Shown here in pieces: positions 27,045 through 38,425 of a stretch of 64,000 bases of DNA (its first letter is position 1; every line of letters begins with the position of its first letter). The translations under genes were made by a program, and so were the position numbers. Source of the stretch: Methylobacterium marchantiae (GTDB lineage: Bacteria > Pseudomonadota > Alphaproteobacteria > Rhizobiales > Beijerinckiaceae); contig NZ_BPQT01000018.1 in assembly GCF_022179405.1 (NCBI RefSeq), positions 54,659-118,658 on the forward strand, written 5' to 3'. The notes beneath the pieces are model-generated. The model was not told the DNA's origin. It did no database searches and worked only from the letters and a program-made list of their open reading frames with translations.

Positions 27045-27791
27045 TCAGGCGGGCGGCAGGGCGTCCGCGTCTATCGGCTTACCATCGGCCCAGGCGTAGA
27101 TCAGCGCGCGGACGGCCTCTGGATCGGTAAGGCGCCGCGTGGCGATGGTGTCGCTGCCACCGATGCGGACGCTGATCCCGCCCACTTCGTTGACCACGGC
27201 GAACGCCTTCTCGTCGGTGAGGTCGTCGCCGAGAAAAATTGCGCGGCGACCGGCATAGGGCGTCGCTTCGGCCAGGGCGCGGATGGCGTGGCCCTTCGTG
27301 GCGGATGCGGGCACGATCTCGCCCACGGCCTTGCCCAACTGGAGGCGGTAGGCGTCGCCGAGATCGGCGGCAGCCGCTTTCACGGCCGTTTCGGCCTTCG
27401 CGGCATCGGAGGGGGTGGCGAGGCGCCAATGGACCGCGACCGAAGCACCCTTGTCCTCGATGAGCACGGAGCCGAGATCTCGCACCGCCTCGTGCAAACC
27501 CGCGATTCGGGCGCGCAGGGCGGGATGGTCCTCGGCACTACCTCCAGACACGACACCGTCGACTCGCCGTTCGACTCCATGAAGGCCGGCGACATCGAAC
27601 TTTGCGGGTGAGAGGAAATCGTCGATCACCGCGATCGGGCGTCCGGTGACGATGGCGAGGGCACCGCCGAGCCGATCCCGCAGCCGCAGCAGCGCCGGCG
27701 CGAGTTCTGGAGCGACCACGACCTGATCCGGTCGTGGAGCGATCTCGACGAGCGTGCCGTCGAAGTCGAGGAAGAGAGCGAAATCCGTCAC
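27045..27791 (-). CDS. otsB: Trehalose-6-phosphate phosphatase
   Basis: A HAD phosphatase of about 248 residues that releases trehalose from trehalose 6-phosphate. The HAD nucleophile motif is FLDFDGTLVEI close to the N-terminus, motif II is AIVTGR, and the C-terminal motif is IFLGDDLTDEKAF. The frame is open to an ATG at 27896, but the GTG at 27791 has a GAGGGA ribosome site nine bases upstream and starts right before the HAD motif, as in the family. The synthase gene otsA is not next to it; glk lies downstream on the same strand. Confidence 0.93.
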   Translation of the reverse strand: MTDFALFLDFDGTLVEIAPRPDQVVVAPELAPALLRLRDRLGGALAIVTGRPIAVIDDFLSPAKFDVAGLHGVERRVDGVVSGGSAEDHPALRARIAGLHEAVRDLGSVLIEDKGASVAVHWRLATPSDAAKAETAVKAAAADLGDAYRLQLGKAVGEIVPASATKGHAIRALAEATPYAGRRAIFLGDDLTDEKAFAVVNEVGGISVRIGGSDTIATRRLTDPEAVRALIYAWADGKPIDADALPPA

Positions 27792-27900
27792 AGGCAGGGT
27801 TCCCTCAGCGGTATCGCGGGCGGGGCTAGCATGGCACGCGCCACGGGCAAACGCCGCCCTACCTAAAACCTCGATTTGCCCGAGACCGAGGACCACGCCG

Positions 27901-28395
27901 ATGCATCCGAGACCCCTCCCCCATGGCCCGGACCAGGAAAGTGTCTGGGACTACCCGCGCCCGCCGCGCTTGGAGCGTGTGGCGGCGCGCCTGCGCGTGA
28001 TCTTCGCAGGCACGATCATCGCCGACACCGTGTCGGGCTATCGCGTGCTCGAGACGAGCCATCCGCCGACCTATTACTTCCCGCCCGGCGACGTCGCCGA
28101 CGGAGCTCTTGGACCGGCGAGGATGGCGGGCATGTGCGAATGGAAAGGGCGCGCGGTTCTGCACGATCTGCAGGTGGGAGGGCTTCGAGTCGAAGGTGCG
28201 GCCTGGGCCTATCCAAGGCCGACGCAGGACTTCCAAGCGATTGCGGGCTTTCTCGCCTTCTACGCAGGAGCGATGGAGGCCTGCTTCGTCGGCGATGTGA
28301 AAGCGGAGCCGCAGCCCGGCGGATTCTACGGCGGCTGGATCACGCCGGAAATCGTCGGCCCATTCAAGGGCGGACCCGGCACCATGGGATGGTGA
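27901..28395 (+). CDS. DUF427 domain protein
   Basis: A 164-residue protein of the DUF427 family. Typical segments are RLRVIFAGTIIADTVSGYRVLET (about 31-53), PPTYYFPPGDV and CEWKGRAVLHDL. Function is unknown; the family is beta-rich and cytoplasmic. The ATG at 27901 has a GAGGA site eight bases upstream; the frame is open further but without a better start. It is transcribed away from otsB. Confidence 0.85.
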   Translation: MHPRPLPHGPDQESVWDYPRPPRLERVAARLRVIFAGTIIADTVSGYRVLETSHPPTYYFPPGDVADGALGPARMAGMCEWKGRAVLHDLQVGGLRVEGAAWAYPRPTQDFQAIAGFLAFYAGAMEACFVGDVKAEPQPGGFYGGWITPEIVGPFKGGPGTMGW

Positions 28396-28490
28396 ATGCC
28401 CCATTTGGCGGTGACCGCTGACGACGCTAATGGCCTAGGGACACGTGACGAGGCAAGGCCGCATGACGCGGCGAGGACGGAGCGGATCGC

Positions 28491-29717
28491 ATGCAGGACA
28501 TCCCGGTGACCGACCCCAGGGCGCTCGGCCTCTGTCCCGAGAGGCTGGAGCGGGTCGATGGCTGGATGCGACGGCTCGTGGCCGAAGGCAAGCTCGCCGG
28601 CCTGTCGGTCATGCTGTCGCGGCGCGGTGAGACCGCGTTCTTCCGCGCTCATGGACTTGCCGACATCGCTCGCGAGACCCCGTTCACGGCCGATACGATC
28701 ACGCGAATCTATTCGATGACGAAGCCGCTGACCTCGGTGGCGGTGATGATGCTCTATGAGGAGGGGCGCTTCCAGCTCGATGATCCGATCACCCGCTTCC
28801 TTCCCGAATTCGCCGACATGCGGGTCTTCACCGGTGGCAACCGGGTCAAGGCCGAGACCGAGCCGGCCCTGCGCCCGATCATCATCCGCGACCTCCTCAC
28901 CCATACTGCGGGCCTGACCTACGGGTTCATGGAGGCGACCTTGGTCGACGCGCTCTACCGGCAGAACGGTGTGGATTTCGGCGAGGCACAGGATGCGAGC
29001 CTCGCAGAGGTCGTGGCGCGGCTGGCCAAGCAACCGCTCCTCGCCCAACCCGGCGCGGAATGGAACTACAGCGTCGCCACCGATCTGCTCGGCCATCTCG
29101 TCGCGATGATCTCGGGCCAGGATTTCGCCGATTTCCTGAAGACCAGAGTGATCGACCCCCTCGGTATGGTCGACACTGACTTCTACGTGCCGGCAGACAA
29201 GGTCTCCCGGCTCGCCGCCAATTACAGCCTGTTCCGCGACCGGAGCCTCAAACTCTACGACGATGCGGTGGGAAGCCGTTTCACGACCAAGCCGGCGGTA
29301 CCGTCGGGTGGAGGCGGCCTCGTTTCCACGGCCCCCGACTACATGCGTTTCTGTCGGTTCATCCTCGGGGGCGGTGCCCTGGACAACGTGCGACTCCTCG
29401 GTCGCAAGACCATCGAACTGATGCTGATGAACCATCTCGGCGGCGACCTCGCTTCAATGGGACAGCCGCGGTTCTCGGAATCCACCTATACCGGGATCGG
29501 TTTCGGGCTCGGATTCTCGGTCATGATCGACCCGTCGCGGGCGCAGATCGTCGGCACGCCGGGCGAGGTGGCCTGGGGTGGTCTCGCCAGCACGTCGTTT
29601 TGGATCGATCCTGCGGAGGATCTCGCGGTGGTGATGCTCGCCCAGCTCATCCCGTCCTCGGCCTTGCCGATCAGACGGGAATTGAGGGTGCTGACCTACG
29701 CTGCCCTGGTCGACTGA
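28491..29717 (+). CDS. Serine hydrolase of the beta-lactamase/esterase family
   Basis: A 408-residue protein of the class C beta-lactamase-like superfamily (PF00144). The nucleophile tetrad is SMTKP near residue 80. The second motif, YxN in true class C enzymes, reads YSV in WNYSVATDLLGHLV, as in EstB-type esterases. A third region with PSGGGGLVSTAPDYMRF lines the active site. No signal peptide is visible, so it is probably cytoplasmic and an esterase or similar hydrolase rather than an antibiotic-resistance enzyme. Confidence 0.88.
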   Translation: MQDIPVTDPRALGLCPERLERVDGWMRRLVAEGKLAGLSVMLSRRGETAFFRAHGLADIARETPFTADTITRIYSMTKPLTSVAVMMLYEEGRFQLDDPITRFLPEFADMRVFTGGNRVKAETEPALRPIIIRDLLTHTAGLTYGFMEATLVDALYRQNGVDFGEAQDASLAEVVARLAKQPLLAQPGAEWNYSVATDLLGHLVAMISGQDFADFLKTRVIDPLGMVDTDFYVPADKVSRLAANYSLFRDRSLKLYDDAVGSRFTTKPAVPSGGGGLVSTAPDYMRFCRFILGGGALDNVRLLGRKTIELMLMNHLGGDLASMGQPRFSESTYTGIGFGLGFSVMIDPSRAQIVGTPGEVAWGGLASTSFWIDPAEDLAVVMLAQLIPSSALPIRRELRVLTYAALVD

Positions 29718-29807
29718 AAGTCTGGTGAGCACCGGCATCGGACCGGGTTTCGGGACCGGGACGATGCCGTCATGATCGGGACTCCGGGGGCTTGGAAACC
29801 TTAGGCC

Positions 29808-30458
29808 CTACTCGGCGGGCTTGGCCGCCGGCTTCGGTGCCGTGGCTGCCGGCTTCGCGGCGGTGGCCGGAGCGGTGCCAGTCGACCCTGCGGCCGACGA
29901 AGCCGGAGAGGTCTTGGGCGCCCATTCCGGGTCGGAGCGAGGGCCGCCCGGGCCGTTGGTCGGACCGGTGATCTGCCCCGGTACGGTATCGGTGACTTTG
30001 GTCCAGGCCTGCGACATGCACATGAAGCGCAGCATGCAGCCGCGCACAGTGAGCTGGCCCGGCTGCTCGCTCCAGATCGTCACATCGTAGAACGACCCAT
30101 CCTCGGCGTTGTAGATCTTGCCTTCGTAATGATTGTCGGCGTTCGGCTTGATGCCCATGATGAGCTGGTGGCCGAGCGAAGGACGAGCCTGCTTTTTCGG
30201 GTCGGGATTCTTGAAGTCGACCCGGGGCTGACCCTTATCGTTGAGCGGCACTTTCAACCAGACGACGTAGCCGCAGACGTGATTGTTCTGCGGGCCGCAC
30301 TTCTCCACACGCACCCGAGCTCGTCCGTCCTCCGTGAGGAAAGTGCCTGTCGGATCGTTGGGAGCAGCTACGGCGAGGCCAGACACCACGCTGAGCGCGA
30401 TCCCGGCGATCGGCGCCAGGAGCCGCCCGGCCATCGCCGAAATGGGTCGATACGTCAT
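29808..30458 (-). CDS. Exported DUF2147 protein with a Pro/Ala-rich tail
   Basis: 216 residues. A signal peptide ends near VAAPNDP (about residue 32). The DUF2147 domain follows at about 33-150 (PTGTFLTEDGRARVRVEKC, CGYVVWLKVPL, GKIYNAEDGSFYDV, VRGCMLRFMC); its paired cysteines fit periplasmic disulfides. The last 60 residues are low-complexity Pro/Ala/Lys, a likely flexible or peptidoglycan-associated tail. The function of the family is unknown. Confidence 0.85.
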   Translation of the reverse strand: MTYRPISAMAGRLLAPIAGIALSVVSGLAVAAPNDPTGTFLTEDGRARVRVEKCGPQNNHVCGYVVWLKVPLNDKGQPRVDFKNPDPKKQARPSLGHQLIMGIKPNADNHYEGKIYNAEDGSFYDVTIWSEQPGQLTVRGCMLRFMCMSQAWTKVTDTVPGQITGPTNGPGGPRSDPEWAPKTSPASSAAGSTGTAPATAAKPAATAPKPAAKPAE

Positions 30459-30684
30459 TCAGAAAAATCCTTACACCGCCCCGAAACGCAACCGCCCGTC
30501 CCGTGCCGTCAGCACCGCATGGCTCAGGACGCGGTGGTAGGAGCCGCCCGTCATGAAGGCCCCGCCTTCGGACGCGAAGGTGACCGGATCATGACCGGCT
30601 CGCCGCGTCCTAACGGATTTCGGAGGGGTCGCGAGAGAATTCTTCGTGAGCGTTGGCAAGCGGCGTCTCCATGGACGGCGCATG

Positions 30685-30713
30685 AAAAAGGGCCGGTGCT
30701 CATGCACCGACCC
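30685..30713 (-). terminator. Rho-independent terminator after the small four-cysteine gene
   Basis: On the - strand a 10 bp stem (GGGTCGGTGC/GCACCGGCCC, one G-U pair) with loop ATGA is followed by TTTTT. It lies 30 bp downstream of the stop of the gene at 30743-30946. Confidence 0.8.
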
Positions 30714-30742
30714 AAATCTCGTCATCCGCTAGAAGCGCTTCC

Positions 30743-30946
30743 TCATTCGGCGGCCGTCATCTCGGACGTGAAATGGCCGCACCAATCCTTGGACGCCACA
30801 ACCGGCCATAGGCCAGGCGACTTCGGCTCGGGCTGGCTCACCGGCGGATTGTAGCGGCAAAGGCCTTCATCGCCGGCAGATTGACCGCCGTTGATATCGT
30901 CGAAGAAGCGGCAGCTTTCGCAGGCCGCGCTGGTGCTGTGTGCCAT
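30743..30946 (-). CDS. Small four-cysteine protein, possible metal or Fe-S binder
   Basis: 67 residues with cysteines at 9, 12, 30 and 56 (CESC, GLCRYNPP, DWCGHF). Two aromatic-rich segments surround them. The spacing suggests binding of a single metal or cluster. An ATG at 30958 is also in frame, but 30946 has GGAGA six bases upstream. It stands alone with its own terminator. I do not recognise a named family. Confidence 0.72.
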   Translation of the reverse strand: MAHSTSAACESCRFFDDINGGQSAGDEGLCRYNPPVSQPEPKSPGLWPVVASKDWCGHFTSEMTAAE

Positions 30947-31186
30947 GTGACTCTCCAATGTCTCTCGGTCGATCGCAGGGTCGATATCCGCCGCGCCATC
31001 CGCGTAGTTCCTAATTAGAATAACTCTAGTGTATGGTCAAGGGTTCTCCAATGGGCGCAGGGAGCTCGTCTCGACTGGAAGGGAGACACGCAGCCCGGAA
31101 ATGGCTCATGGACGAAATCGTCTTTCCCGATCCACACTTTGCCGAGGCGCGGGCCGATCGGTCTCAGAGCATTCGCTGGAGCTGCA

Positions 31187-31921
31187 TCATGCCGGCGGCT
31201 GCGCGCCGACGAGGATCGGCTCGGCATTGGTCCGTTCGGGGAAGTAGCGCTGCAGATCGCGCAGCTTCGGCGCATCGTTGGCCACGATGTAAGAATGGCG
31301 CGGGTTTCGGGCCATGAAGTCCTGATGATAGGCTTCCGCCGGATAGAATGCGCCACACTCGACCTTGGTGGCGATCGGTTTGGCATAGGCCTGCGCCACA
31401 TTGAGTTGCGCGACATAAGCTCTGGCGACACGGGCCTGCTCGGCATCGCTGACGAAGATCGCTGAGCGGTATTGCGTGCCGCTGTCCGGGCCCTGACGGT
31501 TCACTTGGGTTGGGTCGAGTGCGACGGAGAAGAAAATCGTCAGCAATTCGTCGTAGCGGATGAGCGATGGATCGTAGGTGATGCGCACGGCTTCTGCATG
31601 GCCCGTCCGGCCGGATCCGACGGCCTGATAGCTCGCGGTGTCCCGTGAGCCTCCGGCATAGCCGGATAGGGCCTCGGTCACTCCACGCACATGTTGAAAC
31701 ACGCCCTGCACGCCCCAGAAGCAACCGCCCGCGAACACCGCTGTTCGAAGGCCGCTCTTTTCCTTCAGCGTTACGGCCGCATCGGGTAGGCGTCGCCCGG
31801 GCTCCTCGGCGAAGGCTCTGCCACCGAACCCCGCCAGGGCTGCGAGCATGCCGAGCCCCGCCGTCGCCAAAAGGGCGATGGGCCAGAATGCGCGGAACGA
31901 GGCGGATGAACGCTTGAGCAT
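31187..31921 (-). CDS. msrA: Peptide methionine sulfoxide reductase MsrA, exported or membrane-anchored
   Basis: A 244-residue enzyme that reduces the S form of methionine sulfoxide. The catalytic cysteine is C67 in FAGGCFWGVQGVF; TYDPSLIRYDELL and QGPDSGTQYRSAIF are family motifs, and ECGAFYPAEAYHQDF closes the domain. An N-terminal hydrophobic segment (about 11-33, ending AFAEEP) is a signal peptide or anchor, so it works in the periplasm. ATG 31921 has AGAAGGA eight bases upstream. The frame runs on upstream through msrB in a different frame, but that is chance. It is 68 bp downstream of msrB. Confidence 0.94.
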   Translation of the reverse strand: MLKRSSASFRAFWPIALLATAGLGMLAALAGFGGRAFAEEPGRRLPDAAVTLKEKSGLRTAVFAGGCFWGVQGVFQHVRGVTEALSGYAGGSRDTASYQAVGSGRTGHAEAVRITYDPSLIRYDELLTIFFSVALDPTQVNRQGPDSGTQYRSAIFVSDAEQARVARAYVAQLNVAQAYAKPIATKVECGAFYPAEAYHQDFMARNPRHSYIVANDAPKLRDLQRYFPERTNAEPILVGAQPPA

Positions 31922-31989
31922 CGTGAAATCCTTCTGATCTTCCAGTCCCAAGTCTTGCGATCGAACTGGACTCCGCCGGTCAGTGGACA

Positions 31990-32466
31990 TCACGCTGGGA
32001 TGAAGCGGAGGGCTGCCCCGTTCATGCAATAGCGCTGACCCGTAGGCTTCGGTCCGTCGTCGAAGAGGTGACCGAGATGGCCGCCGCATCGGCGACAATG
32101 CACTTCCGTGCGGCTCATTCCGTAGCTGCGATCCGTATCGGTGCCGACGGCACGGTTCAGCGGTGCCCAGAAGCTCGGCCAGCCGGTACCGCTCTCGAAT
32201 TTCGTGTCCGATGAGAACAGAGGCAGGTCGCAGCCGGCACAGGCAAACTGTCCGACCCTCTTCTCTGCGTTGAGAGGACTCGACCCGGCGCGCTCCGTGC
32301 CGTGCCCGCGCAGGATGGCATATTCGGCGGAACTCAAGCGCCGCTTCCACTCGGCATCCGACTTTACAACCTCGAAGGCCTCGGCCTGCGAAAGGCCGAT
32401 CAACCGGAACGATGTGAGGATCGCGGCGGCTGAAGCCCCAGCGACGAGGGTCTGGCGGCGGTTCAT
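31990..32466 (-). CDS. msrB: Peptide methionine sulfoxide reductase MsrB with a Tat-like signal
   Basis: A 158-residue reductase for the R form of methionine sulfoxide. Zinc-binding cysteine pairs are CAGC and CRRC; the catalytic cysteine is C147 in RYCMNGAALRF. The N-terminus MNRRQTLVAGASAAAIL has the twin-arginine pattern followed by a hydrophobic stretch, so the protein is probably exported by the Tat system. ATG 32466 follows GAAGGAAG. It forms a periplasmic protein-repair pair with the MsrA gene downstream. Confidence 0.94.
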   Translation of the reverse strand: MNRRQTLVAGASAAAILTSFRLIGLSQAEAFEVVKSDAEWKRRLSSAEYAILRGHGTERAGSSPLNAEKRVGQFACAGCDLPLFSSDTKFESGTGWPSFWAPLNRAVGTDTDRSYGMSRTEVHCRRCGGHLGHLFDDGPKPTGQRYCMNGAALRFIPA

Positions 32467-32511
32467 GGCGCTTCCTTCGATGGCACGCGGGACGATACCG
32501 TCCATTCGCCT

Positions 32512-32567
32512 GCAAGCGGCCTGTGGTTACAGGCCGCTTGCCCGTCAACGCATCGACGCGGGCAAGC
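32512..32567 (-). promoter_or_regulatory. Two overlapping, mutually exclusive hairpins upstream of msrB
   Basis: Reading leftward, segment A (GCTTGCCCG, 32567-32559) can pair with segment B (CGGGCAAGC, 32544-32536). Part of B (GCAAGC) also begins a 13 bp perfect stem, GCAAGCGGCCTGT with its complement at 32524-32512, closed by a 4-nt loop. Only one can form at a time. The second hairpin ends 45 bp before the msrB ATG and lacks a U-run, so it is not a standard terminator. It may be the end of the upstream gene's transcript or a regulatory leader. Confidence 0.4.
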
Positions 32568-32623
32568 GTCGTCGTGGAAGGATGCGATGGAAGCGCGCAG
32601 AAAGGCGGAGCCTGGGCGCTCTC

Positions 32624-32941
32624 TCAGGCGATGCCCGGAGCTTCGCCGTCTTCCTCGATCAGGCTCAGGGTGCGCAAGATCGCGAGCGCGACCATTTCGG
32701 CATCGATCTCGCCTTCGATCGTGGCGGGCAGGATCGCCACGGTGCTGACCTCCTGTCCCGTTAGGCGTCCGACTACGACCTTGTAGACCTCACCCTCGGG
32801 AGCGTCGTCATCGCGCACTAGGCAGACACGGTGGTCGCCGGCCTCGCCGTAGACGCGCTGGGTCGTCACCTCGACCCGGTCATCGTCGACTGGTCCCGGC
32901 CGGCGCGGCTGACCGAAAGTGGGTCGGATGACGTTGCTCAT
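32624..32941 (-). CDS. Small protein next to gyrB, unknown
   Basis: 105 residues: a Pro/Arg-rich start (MSNVIRPTFGQPRRPGPVDD), then a beta-rich core (VEVTTQRVYGEAGDHRVCLV, YKVVVGRLTG) and an acidic helical end. Cytoplasmic. It begins 24 bases after the gyrB stop, so it is probably in the gyrB operon. I do not recognise the family. Confidence 0.72.
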   Translation of the reverse strand: MSNVIRPTFGQPRRPGPVDDDRVEVTTQRVYGEAGDHRVCLVRDDDAPEGEVYKVVVGRLTGQEVSTVAILPATIEGEIDAEMVALAILRTLSLIEEDGEAPGIA

Positions 32942-32965
32942 ATCGACCCTCCCGGCCGTGTCGGT

Positions 32966-36285
<3,320 letters not shown>

Positions 36286-36667
36286 CGGGGCCGTCTCTCC
36301 GTTTCCATGACGTTTCGTTTGTGGAGGACGCCTACCCGAATGCGGATGACCGCGATCGAGGCGGCGTCCCATGTCTGCCGCCTGTCTAGACCATTTTGGC
36401 GAGCGGCGATCGTCACGACGCGAGGATCATGTGCAATTCCGAACGGGTCGCTTTCACGGCGCCCATCGGACGCCGGGATGGAAACGGTTGTAGCGCGGCG
36501 AGCGTGGTGGGGCTAATCCCTGCAGTTACCGTCGATCCCGCCAAATTTCGGCCTCGCCGACTACGTAGACGCGAACTATCTGGACACCGGCACGGTCCGG
36601 ACAGGCCGCCCGGCCTGAAAGTTCGACGCGGCCATCCTCACGCCAGCCGGGGCAGTCCCTTGCGCAC
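36286..36667. other. Intergenic region between two divergent genes, no gene seen
   Basis: 382 bp between the leftward metallo-hydrolase and rightward ubiB, so it should hold both promoters. The overlapping short frames are Arg-rich and lack good starts. No hairpin with a U-run was found. Confidence 0.6.
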
Positions 36668-38302
36668 ATGCTGAAAACCGCCTTCGTCGCTGCCCGCGAC
36701 CGGCAACGCCTCGGTGAGATTGCCGCAGTCCTGATCGGCTATGGCGTCACCAAGGTGGTGGAGCGCCTCGGCATCGCCCATGTGGCGCGGCTGGCCAAGC
36801 GCCGGACGCCGCAGGTAGACGTCACGCGCCTGTCCCAACCGCAGCGCGTGCGTCGGGCAATCGAGGCCTTGGGGCCGACCTTCATCAAACTCGGCCAGAT
36901 CCTGGCAAGCCGTCCTGACCTGCTGACGCCGGAATGGACGGAGGAGTTGGAGAAGCTCCACAGCCAGGTCCGGCCGATCTCGTGGGAGAAGATCCGGCCG
37001 CAGCTCGAGGCCGATCTCGGTGCCGCGCCCTCCGACATCTTCGCCGAGTTCGACACCGTCCCGCTCGCTGCGGCCTCTATCGCCCAGGTCTACCGGGCCC
37101 GGCTGATGTCGGGCGAGGAGGTCGTCGTGAAGGTCCTGCGCCCGGGCCTGCGCAAGATCATCGAAGCGGATCTCCGACTTCTCGCGCATGCGACCCGCAT
37201 CGTGGTGGAGGAATGGCCGGAATTCGGTCGCTACCAGCCCCACGAGCAGATGCGCCACCTCGCCGGCGGCCTCTACGGCGAACTCGACCTCGTCAACGAG
37301 GCGCGCAATTGCGAGACCATCGCGGCGATCTTCGCCGACCGGGACGACATCGTCATCCCGAAGATCCATTGGGAATGGACGTCGGAGCGCGTGCTCGTCC
37401 AGGAATTCATCCACGGCATTCCGCCCAACGATCATGTCCGCCTCGATGCGGCGGGGATCGACAAGGTCAAGGTCGCCCAGAAAGGCACCGACGCCTTCCT
37501 CAACATGGCGCTGATCGAGGGCGTGTTCCACGCCGATCCGCATCCGGGCAACATGCTGGTGATGCCCGGCAACCGGATCGGCTTCATCGATTTCGGCATC
37601 ATAGGCCGATTGTCGGAACGTCGCCGGACCCAACTCCTGATGCTGATCGGTGCGATGCTCAAGGAGGATTCCGACGGGCTGATGGCCGTGCTCCTCGACT
37701 GGACCGGATCGAGCAATCCCGACCTCACCAAGCTTGAGGCCTCGTCGCAGGCCTTCATCAACCGCCATGCCGGGTCGGTACTGAATTTCGGCGATCTCCT
37801 CACCGATTTCATGACCATGGCACGCGAGAACGACCTCGCCATGCCGACCGACCTCGCGATCCTGTTCAAAGGCTTGGTCACCGCGGACGGCGTGATGCGT
37901 CATCTCGACCCGAAATTCGACCTGTTCACCGCCGCCGGCCCCACGGTGAAGAGCAAACTCGCGTCCCAGTTCTCGATCAAGGGGATTTCCCGCAAGGTCG
38001 AGGCGGTGGGGGCGGGCCTCTTCGGCGCAGCCTCCGAACTTCCCACCCTCATTCATCTCATGCTGGTGCGCCTCAAGCAGGGCCGTGTCACCGTTGAGAT
38101 CGAGGTGAAGGGCATCGACAAGCTCACCCGCGGCATCGAGCGCGCCGCTGCCCGTGTCGCGGTGGCCCTGATCGTGGCCGCTTTCGCGACGCAGCTCGCG
38201 CCCCGCTTCATGGACCTTGGCACTCCGGCCTTCATCACGGTCGGCATGATGGTCTGCGTGATCGGGATCGGCTGGTTGGTGCTGCTGGGGCGCAACAAGT
38301 AG
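36668..38302 (+). CDS. ubiB: ABC1/UbiB-family atypical kinase for ubiquinone biosynthesis
   Basis: A 544-residue ABC1 (ADCK-like) kinase needed for ubiquinone synthesis. The family signature FIKLGQILASRPDLL (KxGQ) is near residue 75, AAASIAQVYRA is the A-rich nucleotide loop, and the kinase-like HADPHPGNMLV and FIDFGIIGRL follow. The C-terminal 40 residues form one or two membrane helices. The ubiE gene, often directly upstream, is absent, and the upstream neighbour is unrelated. Confidence 0.92.
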   Translation: MLKTAFVAARDRQRLGEIAAVLIGYGVTKVVERLGIAHVARLAKRRTPQVDVTRLSQPQRVRRAIEALGPTFIKLGQILASRPDLLTPEWTEELEKLHSQVRPISWEKIRPQLEADLGAAPSDIFAEFDTVPLAAASIAQVYRARLMSGEEVVVKVLRPGLRKIIEADLRLLAHATRIVVEEWPEFGRYQPHEQMRHLAGGLYGELDLVNEARNCETIAAIFADRDDIVIPKIHWEWTSERVLVQEFIHGIPPNDHVRLDAAGIDKVKVAQKGTDAFLNMALIEGVFHADPHPGNMLVMPGNRIGFIDFGIIGRLSERRRTQLLMLIGAMLKEDSDGLMAVLLDWTGSSNPDLTKLEASSQAFINRHAGSVLNFGDLLTDFMTMARENDLAMPTDLAILFKGLVTADGVMRHLDPKFDLFTAAGPTVKSKLASQFSIKGISRKVEAVGAGLFGAASELPTLIHLMLVRLKQGRVTVEIEVKGIDKLTRGIERAAARVAVALIVAAFATQLAPRFMDLGTPAFITVGMMVCVIGIGWLVLLGRNK

Positions 38303-38425
38303 CTGCACCGTCGCTCGTCCTTAAATCAGCCGCCTTATGCATCCCTTCTTCGCCTATGCGCGTTGCGGCTGCCGGGCTTGCCGTGCGCACTGTGACGCGT
38401 CCGGGATTTTGGTGACTTTCGCTCG

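Noticed and set aside
31922-32548. Upstream part of the open frame that continues from msrA, which would give a 453-residue protein
   Set aside because: It overlaps msrB in another frame; msrA has its own start with a ribosome site and a signal peptide.
36638-38308. 556-codon - strand frame opposite ubiB
   Set aside because: Antisense shadow of ubiB.
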